A model generated the notes under the pieces. The model made no database searches, was not told where the DNA came from, and worked only from the letters and a program-made list of their open reading frames with translations. Of a DNA stretch of 64,000 bases, positions 51,101-64,000 are shown piece after piece. The stretch spans positions 4,498,998 through 4,562,997 of the forward strand of contig NC_135560.1 of the NCBI RefSeq assembly GCF_964340395.1. The letters run 5' to 3'. The first letter of the stretch is position 1. Every line of letters begins with the position of its first letter. This DNA is from Glandiceps talaboti (lineage: Eukaryota > Hemichordata > Enteropneusta > Spengelidae). The translations under genes were made by a program, and so were the position numbers.

Positions 51101-54100
51101 AAAGTTAATGACCAAAGAACCATTTCAAGGTCTTATGTAAATGATCAGAATAAACCAATTCATTAAGTTTACTTTACAGTCAACTGATCAAAATGAAACA
51201 ATGAGAGTGTCCTTGGAGTAGTTTTTTTATATTTGATTAAACCTACATGCAACCATTTACAAAACTTTTAAAAGTCAATATACCAACTTACCATCTCCTT
51301 CAAGATACTTGGGGAAAAAATCTGAAAAGGTCTCGTAGGTCTTGAAGAAATGATTGATTTTTGTAAAATGCCAGCCTGAGACTGCAGTATCTTTTGGATT
51401 ACGAGCAACATACAGTGTCTGAAACAAAATAAAACAAAGTAGGATTCTAATTAAAAAATAAACAACTCATAAGTTCTATAAATCTGTACCCAATGTTACA
51501 ACTTGTGTTTACCAATTGTACAAAGATATCCACAAGGCAGGAGTACGTTTTTTTAAAATGGGCAACTGTGTAGCTGCAATAATTGTAGTGTTTGATGTGA
51601 TTTTGAGGGCTTTTTCGTCTGTTTTTGTGCCTTTTTTCATTCCGACATTTAACCCGAATCAAACGCTACAATTCCTCTAATGCAAATGCAAATAGACGGA
51701 AGCGATTCAGATCTGAATCGCAAAGTTAGGCGAACTTTTCTGCTAAATTACGCCTTACCTGGCAAAATATAGGACATTTCCTAACGCCAACATTAATTAC
51801 GGAGCCTTCAAGACCAAAGAAGTGTTCAGAGGCACCCCAATTCCGTCAAAATCGGCAAATATAGCAAGGCATGCAGCAGTTTGAAACAGGTAGTACGTTG
51901 ACCCCTCGCTCACGTTTACAATGTGGTCTCGTCTATTTGCATTTGCATTAGAGGAATTGTAGCGTTTGATTCGGGTTAAACGTCGGAACGAAAAAAGGCA
52001 CAAAAACAGACGAAAAAGCCCTCAAAATCACATCAAACGCTACAATTATTGCAGCTAGGCAATTGTGTAGATTGATCAGTAGTCTTGTCTCTTTCGCAAC
52101 CATTTATCTATGCATTTTTATTTTTATGCACATGAAAATCATTGCTAACATTCCAATACCTTCCTTGGATTGAATGTATAAAATAACTGGATTCCTATAT
52201 ACAAAGGCTTTGTCAATCTATTGTAAATGTAGCCTACCTTTGGCTTCTTTTCAAACCACTGTTTTGGCATAAGATGGTATGGTAGATGAGTTCGTATAAG
52301 ACGTGGTGATGGCATCTGATCTACCATCTTGTAAGTGGCTGGTTGTTGACCAAGAGGGCCAAGTTCAATGTATGGTACTCTAGCCAATAATGATTTACTT
52401 TTGACCTTCTCTAGGTCACCATCTTCCATAATGACAGATGTTATTTCTTGACCCCATGTGGTACCTGGGAAATAAGAATAATTATGAAATCTTAAGAGCA
52501 TTGCAAACTTGGACTATGGAACTGGGTATGTCAAGTGTGCATTGTTCATCATGGGCAGCTGTCATTGTCATAAATTTACAAAAGTCTGGCAACTACCAAA
52601 ATGCCCCCCCCCCCCCCCTCCCCCTCCACATCACACCCCAGCATTGTTTGGGCAAGGGTTATCACTATTGGGTGCCTCCTAATGTTTGTTTCCCAAATTT
52701 AACAAAATGTACAGTGGGCCTCTCCCAATCCAGATTTGTCAATGTTGCGACTGTTTAAGCCTAATGGTTTAAGAGAAGTCATGGAATGTAGAATTGGGCA
52801 AAATGACTTTCCTGGCTTCCCAAGACATAATCTAAATGAAAATAAAATCACCTTTGCCTTTGTTTGTCTTTAAAGAAAAAGGCTAAACTGCTGAACTTTG
52901 CATTCCTTTACTTGCAATAGAAATCAGTTATGTAACACTGCTACAAATACTTATCCAGGTGCAGATATATGCAAATCCAAAGGACTCAAACTTTACAATT
53001 CAATTGCAGTGTACAATACCCTGGACATTCATTTACATGTACATGTACTTTTAAAACAATAGAAGTGGGATACACATGATGGAAAATTTTTACTTTCAAA
53101 GTTTAAAACTTTAATAAGGGGACTTATTTATGGTCAAAGGAATATACCACTGTCATTTAAAAAAAAAAAAAAGGTCCTTAAAGTGATTTTTAGTCCATAA
53201 AGTCTTTTTCCACATGTCGTGTTCACTGTTGAACTGAGCCCAGTAAGTTTCCCACTATATGATTGAATGCTTTGGGTAGTATCACATGGTACAACAACAT
53301 GAATCATGGGGGAAGCCATAACATAACTGCCAAGAAAATATTTTTTGCTATAGTTGTGGTAATTTACAATAATAATACCCCTGCGAATGACAATAAGAGT
53401 CGAGAATGGAAGCAAGACACACACTAGACATACCCGACCTTGGCAAAACACGTGGTCAGAACATTTCCAATGAAAAAAATGATTATCGATGAGAAGTCTT
53501 AAAAGAAATGCTTAAAAGTACATATTTCAAGTCAAAGATGAAATTATGACTGATGCCAACACATTGGAAGTTGTTGCAATTAGACATCTTACATTGGCTT
53601 GCTGTTCATGTTCATGACAGTTGCTACCGCTGTTAGCTTGGAATGTGCAATGAAGTAACCTTTAAACTCCGTGTTAGACATTATACATTGCATGATTGGT
53701 TATACTATTATCCCCAAATATTCTATAAAAATTAGAAAAATCAACATGTGTGAAGGTGTAACATCATTCCTTATATCATAGGAGAATTTCAAACATTTTG
53801 CGCAAAACTTACTTTTGGCATAATATTATGTACAAATGCAAATACAAGTGCATTTGAGAGAGTGATCTCAATTCTACCCATCCTTTCCCTAACCTTTATT
53901 TGGCAGCAGTTTGGAAAAATATTATCACCATTTCAGTAATGACACAATATAGTCAAGAAAGTACTCGCTGAAATATTTTACTATTGAATGATGTCGATAA
54001 ACTACAAAGTTCTGTTCCACATGATTATGTCCTCAACAACTTTACAAATGATAAAAAAAGGAGGGGAAATAAATAAATAAATAAATATCTTAATTGTCAA

Positions 54101-54728
54101 ATAATCACTATTTAATTGTGTGGTTAATATTTTTAAAAATGTCAGAAGAGGTGAAATAATCCTTGCGACATAAACGTATAACTCGTGCCTGTAATTTCAA
54201 ATTTGAGTTTGCATCAACCAAACTCATGACGAGCAATCGAGTACAAAGAATGCATACTAAATGAGCTGCCGGGTGGGTGATGGAAAAGTACCGAACAATG
54301 ATGTATTTATCGCTGGGTCAGACGACGGTGTGCTATCCACGTGGGGTTTTACCCACTTACAAAATTATTGACAAAGATGTCCGCCATGTCTTCTGAAGAA
54401 ATGTTTTCATAATATTTCTCAATATATATTTTCTAAAAATGACTTTTTAGATAAAGAAATTGACCCGTTTGACTTTTTACCAAAAATGTACAAAATTTTA
54501 AGATTTCTCACCTGCTTTTGGGTATGTAACAACCCAAATATCGTCATCGCGAACCTCCATCTCCCGAATTGCGTCGAAAGTTGGTCCCGGTGTAATCGCA
54601 AGCATGCGAATTCCTTCATAATAATGATCTGGGGGAGGCTTAAAGTCTTCGGGTAGTGAACTTGCCATTTTTTGAGCTCCGTCAGTCTTTGCACGTTTGC
54701 TACTAGGCTCGTCGCTGTGGTTCTGCAT
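48005..54728 (-). CDS. Cytosolic sulfotransferase, six coding exons, 317 aa
   Basis: Exons: 54728-54512, 52464-52238, 51418-51292, 50393-50299, 48790-48616, 48117-48005; all phases join (954 nt with TAA). The product transfers the sulfuryl group from PAPS to hydroxyl or amine acceptors in the cytosol. Visible motifs: 5'-phosphosulfate loop TYPKAGTTW (split after the first G of GTT), catalytic His in [13 protein letters not shown], the 3'-phosphate motif [21 protein letters not shown], and [12 protein letters not shown] near the C-terminus. Substrate cannot be read from sequence. The usual family length is about 295 aa; this ORF is longer by an N-terminal [20 protein letters not shown]. An alternative ATG at 54668 gives 297 aa and better fits a TATA-like site at 54755-54749. 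A divergent paralogue lies at 61499. Confidence 0.93.
48616..48790 (-). CDS. Sulfotransferase 1, coding exon 5
   Basis: It begins [20 protein letters not shown], continues through [18 protein letters not shown] and ends GTFHRK(G). It is the penultimate SULT exon, ending inside the RKG PAPS-binding motif (AAAG|gtaaga, phase 1). Confidence 0.94.
50299..50393 (-). CDS. Sulfotransferase 1, coding exon 4
   Basis: It encodes [20 protein letters not shown] and [12 protein letters not shown], the YGSWFxH-WW and F-K-EDMKK block conserved in animal SULTs. Acceptor tcttcag, donor AAG|gtgagt. Confidence 0.95.
51292..51418 (-). CDS. Sulfotransferase 1, coding exon 3
   Basis: It encodes [20 protein letters not shown] and ends FFPKYLEGD(G). 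It holds the Arg and Ser that bind the PAPS 3'-phosphate. Its 127-nt length and phase equal those of exon 3 of the paralogue at 63093. Confidence 0.95.
51571..52057. mobile_element. Mutator-like palindromic element, 487 bp, 10-bp target duplication
   Basis: The two ends are inverted repeats of about 130 bp with only about three mismatches (start TAGCTGCAATAATTGTAG; inner end aatgcaaatgcaaatagacg). The flanks are GGCAACTGTG (51561-51570) and GGCAATTGTG (52058-52067), a 10-bp target duplication with one change. Long inverted repeats with a 9-11-bp duplication are typical of Mutator-like elements. Each arm also contains its own inner inverted repeat (aattgtagcgtttga / tcaaacgctacaatt). No transposase. 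It lies in the intron between coding exons 2 and 3. Confidence 0.88.
52238..52464 (-). CDS. Sulfotransferase 1, coding exon 2
   Basis: It completes GTTW ([18 protein letters not shown]) and carries [13 protein letters not shown] and [19 protein letters not shown] with the catalytic His. Acceptor ttcccag, donor AAG|gtaggc, phase 0. Confidence 0.95.
54512..54728 (-). CDS. Sulfotransferase 1, coding exon 1
   Basis: It ends [13 protein letters not shown] at GCAG|gtgaga, phase 1, inside the PAPS loop. In-frame ATGs lie at 54728 (MQNHS) and 54668 (MASSLPED). The first adds a Lys/Arg patch (SSKRAKTD). The [14 protein letters not shown] stretch is the usual SULT N-terminal segment. Confidence 0.88.
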
Positions 54729-54748
54729 GTTCCCGGCAAGTCTGGACG

Positions 54749-54755
54749 ATATATA
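54749..54755 (-). promoter_or_regulatory. TATA-like element upstream of sulfotransferase 1
   Basis: The minus strand reads CCGTATATATCG. If it works as a TATA box, transcription would start near 54725, below the ATG at 54728, and translation would begin at the ATG at 54668. Confidence 0.35.
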
Positions 54756-55677
54756 CGGAAGCGAGAATGATATGCTGAGCATGCGCTCTAACCTTTCACC
54801 CCAGCTTCTCACGATGTCAAACAGGAAAATTCCAATAACGTGGTATGGTACAGGAATAGTGGATGATGTCGAGACTCCGCCTCCTACACCGTACATGCAC
54901 ATGTAGTTCACGTTGTGGCACATTTGGATGAGGATGATACAGGGTTAAGAGGCAATAATCTTTTCACCTTTGGTATTACCACCCAAGCCCCGTGCATAAT
55001 TTAATGTTAAATGTTTACGTGTGTTTTAATGATGATGTAACAGTTTCTTCGGATTGTGTGTTTATATTGAAATTTTCCATACCGCACGCCTTTTGATTCT
55101 GTGCACATAATAAGCTAAGTTATAGCGACATTGTTATCGGGTTAGAGTTCACAGTAGACAACTTCTGTCATATCCAATAAAATTACATGTACTGAAAACA
55201 AATTAAAAGAGGCTGGTGGAAAAATAACTGGAATTTTTCAGAGTACGCCTACATTAAAGTTCACCGCCTTTTGTATTTTCTTTCTTACTCGGTGTTTTCA
55301 CTATAGTTTTATTACGTAATACGTAATTCCAGGAACCGCCTATCCTTACTGTAACAATGACAACCTGAATAATGATGTTACTAAAATGCAAAAACAACGT
55401 TTAACGAAAACAGCTGAGAACAATGGGTGTTTTTCCCCTTGTCATTTTTATTGCACAGACTCGTACAGTCCAAGAATACCTCGGTATCCATTTGGCCGCC
55501 AACTGCAGACCTAAAGATCTGCCCAAAAATAATAACAATGACAAACACTTGTCCATATAGATAGTGAGAAAAAGGGAACTGAGAATTAGTTCTAAATTTG
55601 CATTTGAAGCATTTTAGGGTCACAGAAAATAGTATATTTTTACGAAGGTACATTACATGTCATGTGTTGTCTTACTG

Positions 55678-56092
55678 TACTTTCCCCCAAAGTGGGTCAA
55701 AGCTATTAAATGAACTATCAAGATCAGAGAGCCTGATAACAAGGTTTCATGTTAAGATAAACACCATAAAAATAACATACAAACATCACTTACACCGTGT
55801 GGATTCTGTATTTAGTTAATGATATCAACAGTAACATCATGCATACTACACATACAACAAATCACCTCACTGGCTGCTGATCATGACCATAGGTTTTATT
55901 TGAACTTCAACAGATTATACTGTGTGTAGTAGTTACCGTTGGTAACTAAATAGAGAGTCCAAACGGTGTAAATGATGTTTGTGTGACTGTTATCTTTATG
56001 GTGTCTAACTCAACATGAAACCTTGTGATCAGGCTCACTGATCTTGATAGTTCATTTAAAAGTTTTGACTCGCTTTGAAGAAAAGCGCTGCC
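55678..56092. mobile_element. Long imperfect inverted repeat, MITE-like, about 415 bp
   Basis: The left arm (aaatgaactatcaagatcag, caaggtttcatgtt, acaccataaa, aacatcacttacaccgt, atttagtta) is repeated as its complement in the right arm from about 55943. The arms are about 140 bp long with scattered mismatches. No ORF and no convincing target duplication. Confidence 0.75.
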
Positions 56093-57943
56093 ATACCAAG
56101 AATGCATATGGTGATGTACGAGACCTAATTTAAAGTGTCAGTTTTCATTGCAAGAATGGAGAGATAGGCGAATGATCACAGTATAGAAAATAGTATCCAC
56201 GAAGTGATCAACACAAATTTAAAGTTATCATGGTTATTGTAGTGAGCCCACCCCACCCACTTCACCCGGCCCCGTGCCCACACCCACCCCTTCAACAATT
56301 TAAGTCAAAGTCGTAAACTATTAAAGATTCAATGGTCTGTGACAGAAAGAATCAGAAGTCTATCGTATTTAATTCTCTTCATGTTATTTTCACAATTCCG
56401 AAAATTAGGCCTAATGTGATAATGTCTATCGGAATGAACCGAGACGCAAATTTCATCTTCTATACGATGTCTGATTACAAAAACACCTGTTCCATTTTCC
56501 ATAACCTCGTGATCGTCACAGCTGATAAAATTGAATATGGCATTGAAAAAGAATCGCTTTGCTCTCATGACTGCATGATGCATGATGCATGACGTTGTGT
56601 TGTTTTGAGGGACAGGGCTACTATTCTATTGAAACCCGAATTCCATGAATTCCATGTACTGAAATAATTTGACTTTGAAAAGAGTACAGTGTTAGGTAAC
56701 CTTTGAAAAATACATACGACGAAAACAAATCAAGCCTGCAACTGGGAACTGGGACATTTTCCATCAAATATATATAAGGCATAATTAAAACAAATCTGTG
56801 GTTCCTATTACGCTCAATTTTAGAATAGGTGGGGTAGGTAGATTTTTTTTAAATTTTATTACAGTATATGTTGTTGTTTTTGGTGTAAGTGACTAGTTCA
56901 GGTTTTCCACTGTTTTCCAAATGGTTTCTGTGTAGTTTATTTCTTCCTATAAGATTTACAGCCATTGCAGATTGGAAGAACATTTTGATTTTGTTTTTTT
57001 ATAAGTTGATGTCATTTTCCGCATCCACTAAATACATATTCTCTAAAAATTAGTCAATTACTTATAAAAAGACATTGTATCTGTTAATTAGTGGTCAATA
57101 TTATATGTAGGTAGTGTATTGGTTTAAATCTTGATCGGTTTTGAATCTGTCACAACTACATGTTAAAACTGTACTAGTTGTAACTGAAGTATCATTTTCG
57201 ATCACACAACCACAATATATTCAATGAAAATAGTTAAAATAGCAGTAATTAGACATTCTACGTGACCAATATCATCCATATAAGCAGTACATAAACAAGT
57301 TAAAAGTCGTGATCGATGTTGAGGGCGCTGATGTTTTGTTGCGGACTCAAAAAAAAATGTGATTTATCATGTATACAGCTACAAAAGTACGTTTCTCCGC
57401 AGGTGATGCAATACTGTGTGAATTATATTACGAGTATGCTATTGTACCTAACAAAAGAGTTTCAATAAAAACGTTCCAATTTTTTTCTCTCCACTGTCTA
57501 TATGGTTGCATGCCGCGTTAGTGCAGCTTTAAAAAGTAACTCAGGACTATAACATGTAATATCGTAAGAACGATAAGTAAATGAAATAACGTTTTTTTTT
57601 TCCTGATTGGAGTCACCTTGGTCGCGTTATACCGTGTTTTTTCAGATTGGAGTCACCTTGGTCGCGTTATACAGTAACTCCGCGAATTCCTAGATGAGCA
57701 GTCACCCGATAATGGCTCGATACTACTTGTGTATGCAGAATATTGAGTACGTGTTTACACATTCTTTAACAGCCTATCTTTCATGACTCAGTTTTATTCC
57801 AAGATAATAAAAACATCAACGAGTTTTTGTAGTCATGGTTACAACATACACTCTACGGGTTACAAAAATATTTTTTAGCTGCAAAAGTGAACTGGTCGGG
57901 GTGATTCTTTGTTTTTACAATATCCTACAACGGCAAAACAAAT

Positions 57944-58156
57944 TTGAAAGCTAACTTTCCTTGTCCGATCCCCATCTTCTCTAGATTTCATATCTTCTTT
58001 GTCGTCAAAACTCAACAAAGGCAGGTATACGTAAATGCTTACGGATCCATGGCTATTGGTAACACCACTATAGAAAGCGTGTCCCCAGCCACATACTTGG
58101 GCATCTCAATTGATCCATCATTTATTTTTCATCTGCTGTTGCTGACGTGTATTTAG
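57944..58156 (+). pseudogene. Possible reverse transcriptase fragment (non-LTR)
   Basis: The frame contains IGNTTIESVSPATYLGISID followed by PSFIF. It resembles the I-G-x-x-I-x-x-V-x-x-x-x-YLG-x-x-x-D segment near the end of LINE reverse transcriptases. Only about 50 residues match the pattern and no tail or ends are visible. Confidence 0.35.
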
Positions 58157-61100
58157 ACCTGTTTTTTGTGGGGTTTTTTCCATATTCTTCCTGGTTGATG
58201 TTTTGATATGATAATTTTGACGTACACTGGATTAGTAGTAGTAAGTGCTTTTACCACAAATTTGGTAAATTAAACCCGAAAACAATAATTTATGTAGACA
58301 TTTTGACATTGCTTGTAAATAGTAGTTATTACAACAAAGTTCTGTATCAACTGTTAGTATCTCTTAGCCTGGTAAGCTGTGCTGAAACTACCTACTAGCA
58401 GCAAGTTTCCACGTTGGTGGAGGGCCTATGCTTAATTCAAAGATTTTGTTCAGTGTGGTTGTCAGAGTCTATTTTATCTGGATAGCACTAAGATTAGCAT
58501 TTACCATGCCGCTATATAACTTATAAGTCATGTATGATTGATCCAATTAGTATGGTGAATAAAAAGTCGACAAAGTTAGTTTTCATCCAGGACCACCCTT
58601 GTATAGTCTATCAACAAGAGAGAATAAAAGTGAATTACATGTAAATTCTGTCTCTCTCGTCTTTGCGTTTAAATTTCTCAAACTTGTACATTTGTAAACG
58701 AATTGTCATGTTTCACATCCAGCACGGATTATGTTAAGAATACTGTCGCTTGGGGGCGGGCTTTTAAAAAACCGCAAACACCTTTGTCAAGTGCAGTCAA
58801 AGAAGTTGTTCTTGCAAAAAGCTGCTCTTGTGCAATTTTCAGTAGATTGACATTTTTTTCGATCGGTAGAGGAAGGGGGCAAACAAGGAAGAATTGTGGT
58901 TAGGAAGTCCTGATTTTGATACAGTGGGAGGGGAAAACGTGGGGAGGAGCTCACATTGTGTACGTCAAAATGAATTGTTGGTATAGTCACGGAATATACA
59001 AAATTTTCCTGATGGGAGTTGGTAAATTATTCACAATATTGGGCGGGCAGTGGTCTGGCGGGCAAGTTGGAAACAAGTGGGGTGGACGGCAGATATCCTT
59101 CACCCGGGCCACCAGTGGGAGGGCACAATGAAAAGCTAAAAATTCTCCCCACATTTTTTGATGGGCGATTCTTAAAAAACACCATTTTTGGCTTCAAAAG
59201 AATCTGCCCTTTGGTTGCACCTGTTTTGTGATACAGACACACATAATCTTGCCTGTATGTGTTCACTTGAACATTTTTATGTGAGGATTCGTATAAAGTA
59301 GATTTATTCCACAACCACCATTACGCGTGTAGGCCTGAAATGAAAATACTCACGCAAGAAGTTACGTGTCCCTGTGCATGTATACTATTACATATGAATC
59401 TATGATGTGTACGTTGATGCACATTTAAAACAAAAGTTTGCAGAATTTTGACAGGTCATAATGCAAATGACAAGTAAAAAGGACACGTTTTTTGAGCCTA
59501 AACACATAAGGTTGCAATTTGGCAGGAAATACCTTTCCGCTACATTCATGAAGACCCCCTGAGGGCGGTATTGCAGGGGAAACTTGCAAATTTGGGGGAT
59601 ATATATGGTGGGTACACGCAAAAAGGCTGTCATTAAAAGGGGAGGACTCCTGGAAATATGTTGAGTGAGTCAGCTGGTTAAGTTTGTGTGTGTGTCATTT
59701 ATCTTCTTACTTGTAAAACATAATCCGCATCAGACAAGAACAAATCACACCAGACCAAACCCTCGATTTGGAGACAGTAGGGAGCCCTCCACGACGATCT
59801 TTAAAGAAATGGCTGATGCGTGTTTGCCTCACCAGCCAGAGTCTTGAACAGTCCATGCACCTTTCATGCCTTTGTACATTTATAGGAGGTTTAAAATTAC
59901 GAAGTTGATACGTATATCTGAGTTTACCCGGGCAGCAACTTCATACGCCAATTTCCAAGGCTTATGCACAAGTGTCATCCCAGCACAGTCTGTTCTTGGG
60001 CACTGTCCTCAGCTGCAAACACACTCGCTTTCCGGGGGTGACCCGTAATCCCTCGAATTGAGACATATAATATTAATTAATTGCCCTGGAATATTGGCCC
60101 GGAATATATGCACTTAATTTTCTCAGATACGATAGTGTTATTATGTCATATTCAGATATAACTATAGACACATACGGTGAAATCCATTCCAAAGTATTCA
60201 TGACACATGGCAGATGAGTGAATACTTCAGTATTGAGTCAAGTAAGATGCCAATGACAGATCTAGATTGTAAATTTACCATGCATCCATATAAAGTCATA
60301 TGAAGTGAGGGCATTTAGAGTAAAGAATGACTGTTGTTAGTTGTTCTTGTGCTCCAAATCCAATCTTTCTAAAAGGGAAATTCAGATTTATCAAACTACA
60401 TGTATATCTAACTTGATGATCAGGAGACTACATAACGTTTCACAAAATGTCTTACATTATTGCACAATTTCACATCAATGTCATAGTATGGATATATTTT
60501 ATTAATCGCTCGTCAACATTTTTTTCTCTACTGTATGATTACTACCTCCATATAGCACAATGCATGAAACATCTATTGAGCCCAGAGATTTTAAAATACT
60601 GACAATCGAACCACCGACAGCGATATATAATGTCTGGCATACAGTAGCCAAGGGTTAGCATCTTGATATAGTAACGTCAGTGCAATGTATGACTGGGGAT
60701 TACCCTTACCACACTATTCATTGTGTGACATTGTTGAACAGAAACAACATTCCCCGGCAACCCAGGCTTATTGACGACTTTCATATAATCCAGCTATTGA
60801 AACCGTGTTCTCCCCCCACGAACTAACAATTGACACAGTAAATATTGGAAGTGGGACGGGGATAGTGCATGATGTGGTGGAAGGTTGATAGGCTCAATTC
60901 TTTAAATCTAACAGATTAATTAAATATTTTTATTTTTGAATCCAGGGAGATTATTTAAGAATAGTTGAAGTATTTGACTAAATGTTTTCACTGATTTTCA
61001 GCAAAAAAAACAAACTCTCTGAGTGGGAAGAAATAGATTTAATTGCCAGTTTGAAAAGTTGGCTTAATATGATCTGAGTTGGTCTCAGTTTAAAATTGGG

Positions 61101-61498
61101 TTGAGTGCGATTCTCAGACATATGCATTCGTATTTACTTTATTATTGAAAGTCATAGCATACAGTGTTTAAAGTGAACCATAGACTACTTCGTATAGAGT
61201 CTATGATGAGTGAACACACTACTCATTGTTGTTTAAGTCATGCGTATACACACGAACCTCCTTTTCAGGGACACAACTATTTCCTCTACTGTACTACACG
61301 CACTGAGTCAACTTTCTAAAACATTGTGTATTCTATCGCCCCGTCACACGAGTTTCAAGTAGCAGTCACACCCTTCTACTGCGGACAAGTCTTGGAAGAT
61401 AGTTTACGACGACGACAGGGTAGGATTGCAATAAGTTGAGTTGCACGGTATATGACCTCACAATAGTTCAAGTCATACGGCACTGGTTTTCCGGAGAA

Positions 61499-63219
<1,721 letters not shown>

Positions 63220-64000
63220 GTGAGCAGTCATCTCATTGCATATGACTTAGTCTACGAGTATACGAGTCGAGTACAGTAGACACGCCGAGTGATGTATAAA
63301 ACCAATGTGTATATATGTCCCAAACGCCGTACATTGTATCGATTGATTCAATTGTGTGAATTTTTATAAGGAGCACTTGCAAATATAAATAATACACACA
63401 TATTGGGAGCACCAAAATTACGTCATCTCATCCGGCACTGAGATATAGGACATAAGTTAGTGTTAATATATTCTGGATATTCCTCACAACACTCAGTATA
63501 TGTGTGTCATATATACAATATACACAGTGTAGTGATCTTAGATATAGATATGGCTGGTTTATCGCCAACTTACAGTTTATTATAGTGATAGCAGTAGCCC
63601 CAGTCGTATATGCTAAGAATAGATGACTCATAATGACATCAGAATTGAATAGAACAAGAAAGTGGTGATTTGATTCTTTGTATCTTTAAATTAAGTACCA
63701 AGTTACATTAATCGTCGATATATCGCATTAATATCTTTCTAAAAGATATGGTATGAGTTGTGCCCCATTACTGAATAATACGGATTCCTCGAGTTAAAAT
63801 ATGTCTCCCAACTCACTAAATGCAATATTAAAGTTTAAAAACACGACATCAAAATTGTACATTCCACGTTTGACATTTTCAACGGTGATATCATCCTCAA
63901 TAATGCAACACTATTGATAAGTCTGGGTACACCCCCTTCTGGTTTATTTAACCAATAAATATGTGTTATCTTGAACGAGAAACGCGGAGTCAAACTTGTG
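63220..64000 (+). other. Intron 3 of sulfotransferase 2 (incomplete)
   Basis: No sequence resembling the YGSWF / FEDMK exon is found before the window ends, so exon 4 lies beyond it. Confidence 0.6.

Larger units (their letters stand above)
54729..61498. other. Intergenic region between head-to-head sulfotransferases
   Basis: It should hold both promoters. Recognised contents are a long imperfect inverted repeat (55678-56092), a 36-bp direct duplication containing gattggagtcaccttggtcg (57606-57672) and a possible reverse transcriptase scrap (57944-58156). The remainder shows no gene, RNA or array I can support. Confidence 0.5.

Overview
The window looks like nuclear DNA from a marine invertebrate animal. 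Genes are split by many short-exon introns with GT-AG (once GC-AG) borders, the DNA is AT-rich, and introns are packed with minisatellites, microsatellites and short non-autonomous DNA transposons. Protein similarities (GON4L, GKAP1, cytosolic sulfotransferases) fit an invertebrate deuterostome (hemichordate or amphioxus-like) or a lophotrochozoan. The species cannot be fixed from the sequence alone. No prokaryotic, viral or organellar features are seen.

Layout. (1) 452-628, minus strand: first coding exon of a GKAP1-like gene (G-kinase-anchoring protein) whose remainder lies left of the window. (2) 3476-41319, minus strand: a complete GON4L-like (YARP/udu/gon-4 family) chromatin co-regulator gene. 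I reconstructed 26 coding exons with consistent phases, giving 2,486 aa: acidic N-terminus, conserved central GON4L block, two PAH-like segments, a Cys/His-rich exon, a very repetitive acidic exon and a C-terminal SANT/Myb domain. (3) 41.3-48.0 kb: presumed GON4L 5' region, with a CpG-rich stretch and a YY1-type motif near 43.0 kb, followed by a decayed non-LTR retrotransposon tail (43.4-44.2 kb) and sequence with no recognised gene. (4) 48005-54728, minus strand: a complete six-exon cytosolic sulfotransferase with all PAPS-binding motifs. (5) 54.7-61.5 kb: intergenic, holding a long imperfect inverted repeat and a possible reverse transcriptase scrap. (6) 61499 to 63219 and beyond, plus strand: first three coding exons of a second sulfotransferase, head-to-head with the first. 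Its exon phases match, but its PAPS phosphosulfate loop is degenerate.

The most unusual property is the repeat load of the GON4L-like gene. At least twelve tandem arrays occupy roughly 12 kb of its 38 kb. At three exons (ends at 34863, 11637 and 8418) the array unit is the 3' end of the exon plus its 5' splice site, amplified into the intron. One exon is therefore followed by about 37 extra donor-bearing copies. Another is followed by in-frame 72-bp copies that could each lengthen a Cys-rich segment by 24 residues. The same gene also carries a GC-AG intron, a PIF/Harbinger-like MITE inserted into a 61-bp array, a pogo/Tigger-like element with a TA duplication, and two copies of another inverted-repeat element. 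The sulfotransferase gene carries a Mutator-like palindromic element with a 10-bp target duplication.

Functionally the three loci are independent: a kinase-anchoring protein, a nuclear transcription and cell-cycle co-regulator, and a pair of divergent phase II sulfoconjugation genes. Nothing suggests operon-like co-regulation.
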